A DNA stretch of 64,000 bases, taken from the NCBI RefSeq assembly GCF_007988825.1, contig NZ_BJUW01000005.1, forward strand, positions 123,904 through 187,903, given 5' to 3'. Position numbers and translations under genes: made by a program. The notes beneath the pieces are model-generated. The model had not been told where the DNA came from. It saw nothing but the letters and a program-made list of their open reading frames with translations, and ran no database searches. Origin of the DNA: Microbacterium aerolatum (GTDB taxonomy: Bacteria; Actinomycetota; Actinomycetes; Actinomycetales; Microbacteriaceae). Shown one piece after another: positions 63,798-64,000 of this stretch (positions are counted from its first letter, which is position 1; the number at the start of each line of letters is the position of its first letter).

Positions 63798-64000
63798 CTA
63801 CTTCCCCTCTGCGAGCTCCTTCGCCCGCGCGAGAGCAGCATCCGTCGCCTCGGCGAACACCTCGTCGAGGTGCGCCTCCTGCAGGACCATGACCGCCCGC
63901 TCTGTCGTCCCCTTGGGGCTCGTCACGCGGCGGCGCAGCTCCGCCGGCTCCTCACCGGACGCCACCAGCAGAGCGGTCGCGCCGATGAATGTCTGCTCGG
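63798..64000 (-). CDS. proC: Pyrroline-5-carboxylate reductase, C-terminal end (cut by window edge)
   Basis: The last 67 residues are present (EQTFIGATALLVASGEEPAELRRRVTSPKGTTERAVMVLQEAHLDEVFAEATDAALARAKELAEGK). ELRRRVTSPKGTT is the conserved C-terminal signature of ProC, which makes proline from pyrroline-5-carboxylate. The rest lies beyond base 64000. ProC near bS22 and the BldC-like HTH matches a long-standing actinobacterial gene neighbourhood, here stretched by several kilobases. Confidence 0.9.
   Translation of the reverse strand, partial: EQTFIGATALLVASGEEPAELRRRVTSPKGTTERAVMVLQEAHLDEVFAEATDAALARAKELAEGK

Overview
This is a chromosomal stretch from a high-GC Gram-positive actinobacterium. 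The rpoB, bS22 and men genes, the many actinobacterial transport operons, and the frequent GGATGC/GCATCC codon strings fit Microbacteriaceae, most likely Microbacterium; the genus is inferred, not proven. Coding density is high and no gap between genes reaches 300 bases. I see no rRNA, tRNA, CRISPR array, insertion sequence, prophage or replication origin.

Layout. 1-1222: start of rpoB on the minus strand, cut by the window edge, with a clear promoter. 1486-6953: a peptide ABC importer whose two ATPases are fused. 7218-11844: a sugar ABC importer ending in a NagZ-type beta-N-acetylhexosaminidase. 11982-14676: a spermidine-synthase-like protein, a TPR protein, a SprT-like metalloprotein and a ComB-like phosphatase. 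14903-19149: sensor kinase and regulator followed by an ABC/FtsX exporter. 19202-25761: a methyltransferase, menaquinone genes menE, menB and menC, a PadR/membrane-protein pair and a double GNAT acetyltransferase. 25834-31336: TetR, an MMPL exporter with a decayed ABC-like tail, and a YhgE/Pip membrane protein. 32335-36495: cytochrome c maturation genes resA-ccdA-resB-ccsB. 36557-38985: MerR with a divergent CPFC flavoprotein, a histidine phosphatase and a small membrane protein. 39097-46719: aspS, a TauE/SafE permease, a GNAT and a four-gene ABC importer. 46805-49213: an amino-acid importer. 49327-55758: a locus that looks built to salvage MurNAc-containing cell-wall fragments. 55759-57135: Dabb, glutaredoxin-like and rhodanese genes, the tiny ribosomal protein bS22 and a BldC-like HTH. 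57232-64000: TetR with a divergent drug-type ABC exporter, ArsR, the KtrB/KtrA potassium system, a hydrolase and the end of proC.

How they work together. Two transport loci point to peptidoglycan recycling. One pairs an ABC sugar importer with a NagZ-like enzyme. The other combines an ABC sugar importer, an AmiE-like serine hydrolase, an RpiR/SIS regulator and NamZ. The enzyme set matches the Bacillus subtilis MurNAc operon, but ABC importers replace the PTS and the enzymes lack signal peptides, so digestion probably happens inside the cell.

Two patterns run through the window. At least thirteen genes have a TANNNT box ending 6 or 7 bases before the start codon, as expected for leaderless mRNAs. 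Long near-perfect palindromes of several sequence families sit in the gaps, mostly just after gene ends. A relative of one family has been absorbed into the linker of the fused peptide-transporter ATPase.
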